From Burkholderiales bacterium (GTDB lineage: Bacteria > Pseudomonadota > Gammaproteobacteria > Burkholderiales > Burkholderiaceae_E): 64,000 nucleotides of DNA. The position numbers and the translations under genes are program-made. Each line of letters opens with the position of its first letter. Position 1 is the first letter of the stretch. The stretch spans positions 1-64,000 of the forward strand of contig JAPLQF010000028.1 in assembly GCA_026399875.1 (NCBI GenBank). Reading direction: 5' to 3'. The notes below the pieces were generated by a model. The model was not told where the DNA came from, did no database searches, and saw nothing but the letters and a program-made list of their open reading frames with translations. Positions 56,629 to 64,000 of this stretch are shown here, one piece after another.

Positions 56629-57136
56629 TTCGAACGACCGCAGTGCGCGCCCCTGGCCGAATCCGACCTTCGCCTTCATGAGGCCTCGGCTGTCGCACTG
56701 GATAGCGCTCGGTTTCGGCAGTGGCTTGTCGCCGGTAGCGCCCGGTACCGTCGGCACGCTCTGGGCATGGGCGGCCTTTGCCGTACTCGACCCCTGGCTG
56801 TCGGATGCCGGCTGGTGGTCCCTCATTGCGGCATCGTTTGCCCTCGGCTGCTGGGCCTGCCAGAACACCGGTCGCGATCTTGGCGTTCTCGATCACAGCG
56901 GCATGGTCTGGGACGAAATTGTGGCCTTCTGGGCGGTCCTGCTGATCGTCCCGGCGGGCTTCATCTCGCAGATGCTCGCCTTCATCGTCTTTCGGGCCTT
57001 CGACGTCATCAAGCCGCCACCGATCCGCTACTTCGACCGCACGCTCAAGGGCGGTTTCGGCGTCATGTTCGACGATGCCCTGGCTGCATTCATGACGGTC
57101 CTGGTGTTTGCAGTCTGGATGGCGGTCTACCGATGA
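56600..57136 (+). CDS. pgpA: Phosphatidylglycerophosphatase A
   Basis: The 178-residue inner-membrane enzyme dephosphorylates phosphatidylglycerol phosphate. LGFGSGLSPVAPGTVGTLWA, DHSGMVWDEIVAFWAVLL and FDVIKPPPIRYFD are the family hallmarks, with three to four hydrophobic segments. The ATG at 56600 overlaps thiL; a later ATG at 56678 (MRPRLSH) is an alternative start that would remove a polar 26-residue extension. Confidence 0.94.
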   Translation: MQPLSTTSADSNDRSARPWPNPTFAFMRPRLSHWIALGFGSGLSPVAPGTVGTLWAWAAFAVLDPWLSDAGWWSLIAASFALGCWACQNTGRDLGVLDHSGMVWDEIVAFWAVLLIVPAGFISQMLAFIVFRAFDVIKPPPIRYFDRTLKGGFGVMFDDALAAFMTVLVFAVWMAVYR

Positions 57137-57693
57137 ACGATCTCGCCAAGACCTTCGATGATGCTGCCGTCCATGCTGCCGGCCAGGCCCTCGGACGAGC
57201 GCTGCAGGCGCTTGGCCTGATGGCGGTGACAGCCGAGTCGTGCACCGGCGGTCTGGTCGCAGTGGCACTCACCGAAACCGCCGGTTCGTCGGCCTGGTTC
57301 GAACGCGGATTCGTGACCTATACCAACACGGCCAAGCATCAGTCGCTCGGTGTGCCGCTCGCGATGTTTGAAGCTCATGGCGCGGTGAGCGAGCCGGTTG
57401 CGCGCGAGATGGCGCTGGGCGCCCTGCGGCACTCGGGCGCTCAGGTCGCGATGGCGGTCACCGGCATTGCCGGCCCGAGCGGCGCGACACCCGGCAAGCC
57501 GGTCGGCACGGTCTGCTTCGGATGGGCGATCCAGTCGCCGGCGCTGCCCGCCGACGCGCCGCTGGTCTGGGCCCAGACACTGCGTTTCGAGGGCGACCGG
57601 GCGGCGGTGAGGCGTCAGTCGGCCATTCATGTGCTGAGCGAAATGTCGCGTCGGCTGGCCGCAGAGCTTGCCGATCGGCCGCCTGCGGCGTGA
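57133..57693 (+). CDS. pncC: Nicotinamide-nucleotide amidase (PncC/CinA C-terminal family)
   Basis: The predicted protein has 186 residues. The CinA C-terminal domain is shown by the catalytic Ser36 in AESCTGGLVAVALTE, SSAWFERGFVTYTNTAKHQSLGV and VTGIAGPSGATPGKPVGTVC. It hydrolyses NMN to nicotinate mononucleotide in the pyridine nucleotide cycle. The start overlaps the pgpA stop (ATGA). In many bacteria cinA lies next to recA, as here. Confidence 0.94.
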   Translation: MNDLAKTFDDAAVHAAGQALGRALQALGLMAVTAESCTGGLVAVALTETAGSSAWFERGFVTYTNTAKHQSLGVPLAMFEAHGAVSEPVAREMALGALRHSGAQVAMAVTGIAGPSGATPGKPVGTVCFGWAIQSPALPADAPLVWAQTLRFEGDRAAVRRQSAIHVLSEMSRRLAAELADRPPAA

Positions 57694-57744
57694 TCACAGC
57701 CGGTTCGGAAGTGATGCTTTGACCAAACAGCCTAGGCTGAAAGA

Positions 57745-57760
57745 CTGATTGTTTATACAG
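57745..57760 (+). promoter_or_regulatory. LexA (SOS) box upstream of recA
   Basis: CTGATTGTTTATACAG has the canonical CTG-N10-CAG form with an AT-rich centre, 107 bases before the recA start. It fits LexA control of recA and, through read-through, recX. The recA promoter itself cannot be placed exactly; TTGACC at 57719 is a candidate -35. Confidence 0.85.
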
Positions 57761-57867
57761 TAGTTCCATGCGATACTTTTTCATCGATTTCATTCAACCC
57801 AGTCGATGCCCTGACGCGGATCCCCATCCAGACCCGGTCAGTCATCGACTCTCCCACAGGGCAATTC

Positions 57868-58926
57868 ATGGACGACTCCAAATCCAAGGTCGAAAAAGCC
57901 AAGGCGCTGGCCGCCGCGCTGTCCCAGATCGAAAAGCAGTTCGGCAAGGGCTCGGTCATGAAGCTGTCCGATGCCGAGGTCGCAGTCGATATTCCGGTTG
58001 TCTCAACCGGCTCGCTCGGTCTTGATATCGCCCTCGGCATTGGCGGCCTTCCCCGCGGTCGTGTGGTCGAGATCTACGGCCCGGAGTCTTCCGGCAAGAC
58101 GACTCTCACGCTCCAGGTCATCGCCGAAATGCAGAAGCTTGGCGGCACCTGCGCCTTCATCGACGCCGAACACGCGCTCGATGTGCAATACGCGTCCAAG
58201 CTGGGTGTCAAGCTCGAAGACCTTCTCATCTCTCAGCCCGATACCGGCGAACAGGCCCTTGAAATTACCGATGCACTGGTGCGGTCGGGCTCGGTCGACA
58301 TGATCGTCATCGACTCGGTCGCAGCGCTCACGCCCAAGGCCGAAATCGAAGGAGAAATGGGCGATTCCCTGCCTGGTCTGCAAGCGCGCCTCATGTCGCA
58401 GGCGCTTCGAAAATTGACAGGCAGCATCAAGCGCACCAACTGTCTGGTGAGTTTCATCAATCAGATCCGCATGAAAATCGGGGTGATGTTCGGCAATCCC
58501 GAGACCACCACAGGCGGCAATGCGTTGAAGTTCTACGCCTCAGTGCGTCTCGACATCCGGCGTACCGGTTCGATCAAGAAAGGCGATGAGGTCATCGGCA
58601 ACGAGACCAAGGTCAAGGTCGTCAAGAACAAGGTGGCGCCGCCCTTCAAGACCGCTGAGTTCGACATCCTCTATGGAGAGGGCATCTCGCGTGAAGGTGA
58701 GATTCTCGACCTGGGCTCCGCCAGCAGCATCGTCGAAAAGAGCGGTGCCTGGTATAGCTACGGTGGCGATCGTATCGGTCAGGGTAAGGACAATGCACGC
58801 GAGTATCTGCGCGAGCGACCCGAGATCGCGCTCGATATCGAAAACAAGGTCCGTGCCCATTTTGGCGTGAATCCTCGTGGCTTGCAGGTCATCGAGGGCG
58901 GCAAGGGTGCAACCCAAGCCGCCTGA
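57868..58926 (+). CDS. recA: Recombinase RecA
   Basis: The protein has 352 residues, the usual length. Walker [10 protein letters not shown] begins at residue 71 and Walker B is [12 protein letters not shown]. LexA cleavage and DNA-binding loops ([22 protein letters not shown] and [23 protein letters not shown]) are intact. It promotes homologous recombination and the SOS response. It is followed 39 bases later by recX. Confidence 0.99.
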   Translation: MDDSKSKVEKAKALAAALSQIEKQFGKGSVMKLSDAEVAVDIPVVSTGSLGLDIALGIGGLPRGRVVEIYGPESSGKTTLTLQVIAEMQKLGGTCAFIDAEHALDVQYASKLGVKLEDLLISQPDTGEQALEITDALVRSGSVDMIVIDSVAALTPKAEIEGEMGDSLPGLQARLMSQALRKLTGSIKRTNCLVSFINQIRMKIGVMFGNPETTTGGNALKFYASVRLDIRRTGSIKKGDEVIGNETKVKVVKNKVAPPFKTAEFDILYGEGISREGEILDLGSASSIVEKSGAWYSYGGDRIGQGKDNAREYLRERPEIALDIENKVRAHFGVNPRGLQVIEGGKGATQAA

Positions 58927-58965
58927 TCAAGCGGCACTGATCTTCTGACAGACTGGTTGTCGGTA

Positions 58966-59427
58966 ATGGTTCGGGCAGCACTCTCACTCAGAGGCCGGGC
59001 GCTGCGTCTGCTGACGCAGCGAGAGCAAAGCCGGCAAGAACTTAACCGAAAGCTCGCGCCACACGCCGAGTCGCCTGATCAACTCGATTCGGTTCTCGAT
59101 CGCCTTCAGCAGGAAGGCTGGTTGAGCGAGGAGCGATTCGCCGAAAGCCTCGCCCGCCGGCGATCAGCGCGCTTCGGTCTTCGTCGAATCGAGCAGGAGT
59201 TGCAGACCCATCGGCTCGATCCGCTGGTCAGCGCCCCGATACTGGCTACGCTGCGAACCACCGAGCGCGAGCGAGCTCTCGATGCCTGGATGCGCCGCTT
59301 CGGCGTGGCAGCTCAAGACCCGACCGAGCGTGCGCGTCAGCAACGTTTCCTCGCACAGCGAGGTTTCACCTCTGATGCGATTCAATGGGTTATTCGGCAC
59401 AAGGGCGGGCTACACGAAGACGCCTGA
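58966..59427 (+). CDS. recX: RecX, regulatory protein of RecA
   Basis: The 153-residue protein has the three-helix repeats of RecX: SLRGRALRLLTQREQSRQELNRKL, QEGWLSEERFAESLARRRSARFGLRRIEQEL and a third repeat ending FLAQRGFTSDAIQWVIRH. It limits RecA filament growth. ATG 58966 is preferred to the TTG nine bases earlier. Probably transcribed with recA under SOS control. Confidence 0.93.
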   Translation: MVRAALSLRGRALRLLTQREQSRQELNRKLAPHAESPDQLDSVLDRLQQEGWLSEERFAESLARRRSARFGLRRIEQELQTHRLDPLVSAPILATLRTTERERALDAWMRRFGVAAQDPTERARQQRFLAQRGFTSDAIQWVIRHKGGLHEDA

Positions 59428-59453
59428 CCACGGCTTGCGCTGGTCTAGGCCAG

Positions 59454-59481
59454 TTTCCAGCCATGGTCGATGTGCTACAAT
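59454..59481 (+). promoter_or_regulatory. Possible sigma-70-type promoter of sucCD
   Basis: TTTCCA (59454-59459) and TACAAT (59476-59481) are separated by 16 bases. The -10 is near consensus but the -35 is weak, so activator help or a different -35 is possible. It leaves a 134-base leader with no structure I recognise. Confidence 0.45.
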
Positions 59482-59614
59482 TTAATGCTTTTCGACATGC
59501 GATGTCGATTAGTCACGGCACCATTCTTGCCGACGCGTTTGACCGAGTCTGGCCGGTGTCGCAAGGCTTTGGCGGCAGGTTGTGGCCAAAGCCAACCGAA
59601 TCTCAAGGACCGCC

Positions 59615-60784
59615 ATGAAAATCCATGAATACCAGGGCAAAGAACTCCTGAAACGCTATGGTGTGCGCGTTCCGCGAGGCATTCCGTGCTTTTCGGTCGA
59701 AGAAGCGGTTAAGGCTGCACAAGCCCTGGGCGGCAAGGTCTGGGTCGTCAAGGCGCAAATTCATGCCGGCGGACGAGGCAAGGGCGGCGGCGTCAAGGTG
59801 GCCAAGTCGCTCGACGAAGTCAGAGCCTACGCCAGTCAGATTCTTGGTATGCAACTGGTGACCCATCAGACCGGGCCCTCAGGCCAACTGGTGCGCCGCC
59901 TTCTCATCGAGGAGGGCGCAGACATCAAGAAAGAGCTTTATGTCGGTCTGGTGGTCGATCGGGTCACCCAGAAAGTGACCGTCATGGCGTCCAGCGAAGG
60001 TGGCATGGACATCGAAGAAGTCGCCGAAAAGACCCCCGAACTGATTCACAAGGTCTCGGCCGATGTCGCCACCGGCCTGACCGATGCGCAGGCCGACGAT
60101 CTCGCCGTCAAGATCGGCATCCCGGCCGCGAGCGTACCGCAAGCCAGGGCCGTCTTTCAGGCGCTGGTCCGAGCATTCTGGGAGACCGATGCCAGCCTCG
60201 CCGAGATCAATCCCCTGATCCTGACCGGCTCGGGCGATGTGATCGCTCTCGATGCCAAGATCAATTTCGATTCGAATGCCCTGTTCCGTCATCCCGAGCT
60301 GGTGTCGCTGCGTGATCTCGATGAAGAAGATCCCGCCGAGATCGAGGCCTCCAAGTTCGACCTGGCCTACATCCAGCTCGACGGCAATATCGGTTGCCTG
60401 GTCAATGGTGCAGGCCTCGCCATGGCGACGATGGATACCATCAAGCTTTTCGGCGGCGAGCCTGCCAACTTTCTTGATGTCGGTGGCGGAGCCACTGCCG
60501 AGAAGGTGACCGAGGCCTTCAAGATCATGCTGCGCAATCCCGGGCTCAAGGCCATTCTGGTCAATATCTTCGGTGGCATCATGAAGTGCGACACCATTGC
60601 CGAGGGCGTCATCACCGCGTCGCGTGCGGTGGGTCTGAAGGTTCCTCTTGTGGTCCGTATGAAAGGCACCAACGAGGAACTCGGCCGCAAGCTTCTGGCC
60701 GACTCCGGTCTGCCGATCATCTCGGCCGATTCGATGGCGCAAGCCGCCGAAAAGGTTGTTGCGGCCGCCGCTGCAGCGCACTGA
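59615..60784 (+). CDS. sucC: Succinyl-CoA synthetase (ADP-forming) beta subunit
   Basis: The 389-residue ATP-grasp subunit begins [22 protein letters not shown] and has [20 protein letters not shown] and [22 protein letters not shown] motifs, with [12 protein letters not shown]. It forms the nucleotide-binding half of the TCA-cycle enzyme. The sucC-sucD pair stands alone, without 2-oxoglutarate dehydrogenase genes in the window. Confidence 0.98.
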   Translation: MKIHEYQGKELLKRYGVRVPRGIPCFSVEEAVKAAQALGGKVWVVKAQIHAGGRGKGGGVKVAKSLDEVRAYASQILGMQLVTHQTGPSGQLVRRLLIEEGADIKKELYVGLVVDRVTQKVTVMASSEGGMDIEEVAEKTPELIHKVSADVATGLTDAQADDLAVKIGIPAASVPQARAVFQALVRAFWETDASLAEINPLILTGSGDVIALDAKINFDSNALFRHPELVSLRDLDEEDPAEIEASKFDLAYIQLDGNIGCLVNGAGLAMATMDTIKLFGGEPANFLDVGGGATAEKVTEAFKIMLRNPGLKAILVNIFGGIMKCDTIAEGVITASRAVGLKVPLVVRMKGTNEELGRKLLADSGLPIISADSMAQAAEKVVAAAAAAH

Positions 60785-60807
60785 CCCACCCCATCCGGAG
60801 CACTACC

Positions 60808-61689
60808 ATGTCGATCCTGGTCAACAGGAACACCAAGGTCATCACCCAGGGCATTACCGGCAAGACCGGTCAGTTCCACACCCGGATGTGCCGCGAATAT
60901 GCCAATGGGGCACAGTGCTTCGTGGCCGGCGTCAACCCAAAGAAGGCCGGTGAAGATTTCGACGGCATCCCGATTTTCGCGTCGGTCAAAGATGCCAAGG
61001 CCCAAACCGGCGCCAATGCCTCGGTGATCTATGTGCCGCCCGGAGGGGCTGCCGCAGCCATCTGGGAAGCGGTCGAGGCCGACCTTGATCTGGTGGTCTG
61101 CATCACCGAGGGTATTCCGGTGCGCGACATGATCGAAGTGCGCGATCGCATGCGTGCACAAAATCGCCGTACCTCGCTGCTCGGGCCGAACTGCCCGGGT
61201 GTCATCACGCCCGACGAAATGAAGATCGGCATCATGCGCGGTCATATCCATCTGAAGGGGCGCATCGGTGTCGTGTCGCGGTCCGGCACGCTCACCTATG
61301 AAGCGGTCGGACAGCTCACCGAACTCGGTCTGGGCCAGTCCTCAGCGGTTGGCATCGGCGGCGATCCGGTCAATGGCCTGAAGCACATCGATGTCATGCG
61401 CATGTTCAACGACGATCCCGAGACCGACGCGGTGGTCATGATTGGCGAGATCGGTGGTTCCGATGAAGAAACCGCCGCGCTCTGGATCAAGGACAACATG
61501 AAAAAGCCGGTCGTCGGCTTCATCGCCGGCGTCACAGCCCCCCCGGGCAAGCGCATGGGGCACGCCGGTGCGATCATCTCGGGTGGCAAGGGCACTGCCC
61601 AGGAAAAGCTCGAAATCATGGCTGCCTGCGGCATCACCGTCACCAAGAACCCCTCCGAAATGGGGCGACTGCTCAAAGCAGCGATCTGA
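60808..61689 (+). CDS. sucD: Succinyl-CoA synthetase alpha subunit
   Basis: The 293-residue subunit has the CoA-binding Rossmann domain ([16 protein letters not shown]) and the phospho-histidine at residue 252 in [32 protein letters not shown] and [11 protein letters not shown] are intact. It starts 24 bases after sucC with a CCGGAG ribosome-binding site. Confidence 0.98.
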   Translation: MSILVNRNTKVITQGITGKTGQFHTRMCREYANGAQCFVAGVNPKKAGEDFDGIPIFASVKDAKAQTGANASVIYVPPGGAAAAIWEAVEADLDLVVCITEGIPVRDMIEVRDRMRAQNRRTSLLGPNCPGVITPDEMKIGIMRGHIHLKGRIGVVSRSGTLTYEAVGQLTELGLGQSSAVGIGGDPVNGLKHIDVMRMFNDDPETDAVVMIGEIGGSDEETAALWIKDNMKKPVVGFIAGVTAPPGKRMGHAGAIISGGKGTAQEKLEIMAACGITVTKNPSEMGRLLKAAI

Positions 61690-61710
61690 CGACGCACGAG
61701 GAGACATTCC

Positions 61711-62421
61711 GTGGATTTCGCATCACCGCTTTTCTGGGTCGCGCTCGGCGAGATCATCGTTGCCAACATTCTGCTGTCCGGCGACAACGCCGTGGTGATT
61801 GCGCTGGCAGCCCGGTCGTTGCCACCGCAGCAGCAAAAGCAGGCGATCACCATTGGTTCTGGTGCTGCCATCGTGATGCGAATCCTGCTGACGCTGGTGG
61901 CGGCGCGGCTTTTGCTGCTGCCCTGGCTCAAGCTGATCGGTGCAGCGCTCCTGGTCTACATCGGTATCACCCTGCTGCTGCCAGAAAGCGAGGAGGGCGG
62001 CGATGAAGCATCGAACGGAAAGGGGTCGATGGCATCGGCGGTCCGCACCATCCTGATCGCCGACCTGGTCATGAGCCTCGACAATGTCATCGCGGTGGCG
62101 GCCGCAGCCAAGGGCGATACCTTCCTGCTGGTCCTCGGCCTGGCGATCAGCATCCCGCTGGTCATCTTCGGCAGCACCCTGCTGCTCAAGGTCATCGAGC
62201 GCTTCCCCCTGATCGTCTGGCTGGGCGCCGCGCTGCTTGGCTATATCGCCGGCGAAATCGCCATGTCCGATCCGGCAATCGCGCCCTGGGTCGAGCAGCA
62301 GGCGCAAGCCTTGCAGATGTCCGGACACACCCTCGGCCAACTGGTGGGAGTGATCGGCGCCGTCTTCGTGGTTGGTGTGTCGCTGTTCATGCTTCGACGA
62401 CACAAGATCGCCGCGCTCTGA
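61711..62421 (+). CDS. TerC family integral membrane protein (YjbE-type)
   Basis: The protein has 236 residues, a GTG start at 61711 after a GAGGAG site and seven or so membrane helices. The signature motifs LSGDNAVVIALAARSLP and DLVMSLDNVIAVAAAAKGD carry the acidic residues thought to bind a divalent cation. Members are linked to metal (notably manganese) homeostasis or secreted-enzyme metalation, but the function of this one is uncertain. The gap from sucD is only 21 bases, too short for a yybP-ykoY riboswitch. Confidence 0.9.
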   Translation: MDFASPLFWVALGEIIVANILLSGDNAVVIALAARSLPPQQQKQAITIGSGAAIVMRILLTLVAARLLLLPWLKLIGAALLVYIGITLLLPESEEGGDEASNGKGSMASAVRTILIADLVMSLDNVIAVAAAAKGDTFLLVLGLAISIPLVIFGSTLLLKVIERFPLIVWLGAALLGYIAGEIAMSDPAIAPWVEQQAQALQMSGHTLGQLVGVIGAVFVVGVSLFMLRRHKIAAL

Positions 62422-62434
62422 GTCGCCCCTGGGC

Positions 62435-62462
62435 CCCGCCCGGTCTTGCACCGCCGGGCGGG
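62435..62462 (+). terminator. Probable transcription terminator hairpin after the TerC-family gene
   Basis: CCCGCCCGG (62435-62443) pairs with CCGGGCGGG (62454-62462) around a ten-base loop. Only TT follows, so intrinsic termination would be weak, but the very stable stem at the end of the sucCD-terC unit fits a terminator or Rho-assisted stop. Confidence 0.55.
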
Positions 62463-62526
62463 TTCAGTGACCCGTTCGTGAGGCAGTTCCTGCCCTGGGT
62501 TCGAAGCGACCGCTAGATTCCATGCT

Positions 62527-63348
62527 ATGGCTGGAATCGGATCGGCAAACTGGACCATTGAATCGCCCGCAGCGCTTGCGGAAGGCCTGCGCCTGCGTGC
62601 TGCCCTGCCGTGGGCGGCGCTTTCCGACCCCGGTGGTGCCCGCCGACACAATGAAGATGCCTGGCTGAGCGACGAGTCCTCCCGCGTCTTTGCCCTGGCC
62701 GACGGCATGGGCGGCCTGAACGCCGGTGAACTCGCCAGCGCGCTCGCAGTTCGTGCGGTCACCGAAGTGGCGGCCGCCTGCCTTGATGCCGGTCTGCCAC
62801 CCGAGCAGGCGCTCTCACAAGCCTGCCTTGATGCCCATTCCCGCATCAAGGAGGTGGTCCGCATGCGGGCCGATTGTCTTGGCATGGCCACGACGCTGGT
62901 GGTTGCCGCGATTGCCGATGCCAGGCTGACGATCGCTCATGTTGGCGACTCGCGGGCCTATCTTCTGCGCGAAGGGCGTCTGGAGCGCCTGACGACCGAT
63001 CATTCGGTCGGACAGCAGATGCTGGAGGCCGGTCAGCTCAGCGAGGCGCAGATCCGGCGACTGCCGGCCCGCGGCATCCTGACCCGTGCGCTCGGCACCG
63101 ATGCAATCGCACCCTTGCCTCAGATCATGACGATCGACTGGCGACGGGACGATCTGCTGATGCTGTGCTCCGACGGCTTGACCGACTCGCTGGTCGACCA
63201 TTCACTCGAGGCCTTGCTGCATCAGCCGCAGTCCGATCTGCAAGGTATCGCCGCCATGCTGGTCGATGCCGCCCTCGAAGCAGGCTGCACCGACAACATC
63301 ACCGTCGTCCTGGCCGGCGGGCCCTTTAACCGACCCATCAATCATTGA
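62527..63348 (+). CDS. PP2C-family serine/threonine protein phosphatase
   Basis: The 273-residue metal-dependent phosphatase has the conserved motifs in order: SDPGGARRHNEDAWL, FALADGMGGLNAGELAS, LTIAHVGDSRAYLLR, LLMLCSDGLTD and CTDNITVVLAGG. The aspartates for both metal ions are present. It has no membrane segment. The following gene encodes an FHA protein that binds phosphothreonine, so the two probably belong to one Ser/Thr phospho-signalling set. A kinase may lie beyond the window. Confidence 0.95.
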   Translation: MAGIGSANWTIESPAALAEGLRLRAALPWAALSDPGGARRHNEDAWLSDESSRVFALADGMGGLNAGELASALAVRAVTEVAAACLDAGLPPEQALSQACLDAHSRIKEVVRMRADCLGMATTLVVAAIADARLTIAHVGDSRAYLLREGRLERLTTDHSVGQQMLEAGQLSEAQIRRLPARGILTRALGTDAIAPLPQIMTIDWRRDDLLMLCSDGLTDSLVDHSLEALLHQPQSDLQGIAAMLVDAALEAGCTDNITVVLAGGPFNRPINH

Positions 63349-63411
63349 GCGGCGTTTGACAGCTGCTGACCCGTTTTCCCTTTCTTCTGAGCTCCCGGAC
63401 TCTATCGACCC

Positions 63412-64000
63412 ATGCAGCAGCGTGAAACCACCGCCAGCCCAAAACTGCTGCTGAGCACTGCTTCGCAGCAGTTGCGGCAGATCGTGATCGACAAGCCGCG
63501 GCTCACTATCGGTCGCCGGCCTTACAACGACATCATGCTCGACGACCTCACCGTCTCGGGTGAGCATGCGCTGCTTCTCACCCGTGCCGGCGCAAGTGTC
63601 ATCGAGGACCTGCGCAGTCGCAACGGCACGCTGGTGAATGACGAACCAGTCATTCAGCGCGCCCTGCTCGATGGCGATCGCATCGAGATCGGCATTTATC
63701 GACTGCAGTATGTGATCGAGCCACTGATCCCCGAGGGCGACCGGCCGCCTGAATGGGCCTGCGTCGAGGCCTTGTCCGGCGATGCCATCGGCAAGGTCAT
63801 CGCCATCGATCGGGCGATCGTGAGCCTGTCGAATGCTTCGGGGCAGGTGGCGGTCATCGCCCGGCGAAAAAACGGGTTTTTCATCACGCATCTCGAAGGC
63901 ACGACCTTCCCGCTGGTCAATGGCGAATCGACCGGACTGATCTCGCGTCTGCTCAGGGATGACGATCTGATCGAGCTGGCCGGGACAATCTTCCGCTTTT
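63412..64000 (+). CDS. FHA-domain protein, 3' part outside the window
   Basis: The frame opens at ATG 63412 and stays open to the window edge (196 codons). Residues 25-95 are an FHA domain: RLTIGRRPYNDIMLDDLTVS then SGEHALL and LRSRNGTLVN, with the phospho-peptide-binding Arg, Ser, His and Asn. From about residue 120 a second, less perfect repeat begins (GKVIAIDRAIVSL, NGFFITHLEGTTFPLVNG). It should recognise phosphothreonine proteins and act with the upstream PP2C phosphatase. The full length and any output domain are unknown. Confidence 0.9.
   Translation, partial: MQQRETTASPKLLLSTASQQLRQIVIDKPRLTIGRRPYNDIMLDDLTVSGEHALLLTRAGASVIEDLRSRNGTLVNDEPVIQRALLDGDRIEIGIYRLQYVIEPLIPEGDRPPEWACVEALSGDAIGKVIAIDRAIVSLSNASGQVAVIARRKNGFFITHLEGTTFPLVNGESTGLISRLLRDDDLIELAGTIFRF

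Overview
The window is a GC-rich chromosomal segment from a Gram-negative bacterium, most probably a betaproteobacterium of the order Burkholderiales. The evidence is a trimeric-porin gene of the betaproteobacterial type, a Bug-family periplasmic binding protein, ubiquinone biosynthesis by Coq7, the gene order glyA-nrdR-ribD-ribE and rplM-rpsI-erpA, and a RibB fused to a degenerate RibA-like domain. The species cannot be named from sequence reading alone. About sixty protein genes are packed closely, and many start inside the stop codon of the preceding gene (ATGA or GTGA overlaps).

Layout. 1-651: 3' end of an rRNA operon (23S end, 5S, strong terminator). 877-7412: a small predicted envelope protein, a CitE-like lyase paired with acetoacetyl-CoA synthetase, an HD-GYP protein and a cysteine-rich lipoprotein. 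7476-16721 (minus strand): a nine-gene chemotaxis operon (receptor-like protein, cheY, STAS protein, cheA, soluble PAS receptor, cheW, cheR, cheD, cheB), in which cheB carries a frameshift. 16939-22303: a DUF3047 lipoprotein, D-amino acid dehydrogenase, a complete BLUF blue-light sensor, a D-serine dehydratase-like enzyme and a lipoprotein hydrolase. 22305-29386 (minus strand): an M20 peptidase and a five-gene dipeptide/oligopeptide ABC importer. 29463-39830: a molybdopterin oxidoreductase, a zinc aminopeptidase-like lipoprotein, and a three-gene cluster of transglutaminase-amidoligase, ATP-grasp/alpha-E and transglutaminase. 39944-48569: porin, coq7, an OsmC-like protein, rplM-rpsI-erpA, anmK, an M23 endopeptidase, a damaged tyrS, and dtd. 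48708-57693: glyA, nrdR and a riboflavin-nusB-thiL-pgpA-pncC run, interrupted on the opposite strand by a Bug-family gene. 57745-64000: SOS-controlled recA-recX, sucCD, a TerC-family membrane protein, a PP2C phosphatase and the start of an FHA protein.

How the genes work together. The che operon encodes a nearly full adaptation pathway (kinase, coupling protein, regulator, methyltransferase, deamidase), with only the methylesterase broken. The D-amino acid enzymes, the peptide importer and the M20 hydrolase suggest scavenging of peptides or amino acid conjugates. The transglutaminase/amidoligase/ATP-grasp group belongs to a widespread family of neighbourhoods predicted to make or modify peptide-like bonds, whose product is not known. 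I regard it as the best candidate for an undescribed biochemical system here.

Two normally intact genes, cheB and the usually essential tyrS, are disrupted. Either real mutations or assembly errors would explain this, and read mapping over about 8200 and 47706 would decide. I see no CRISPR array, insertion sequence, prophage or tRNA gene in the window.
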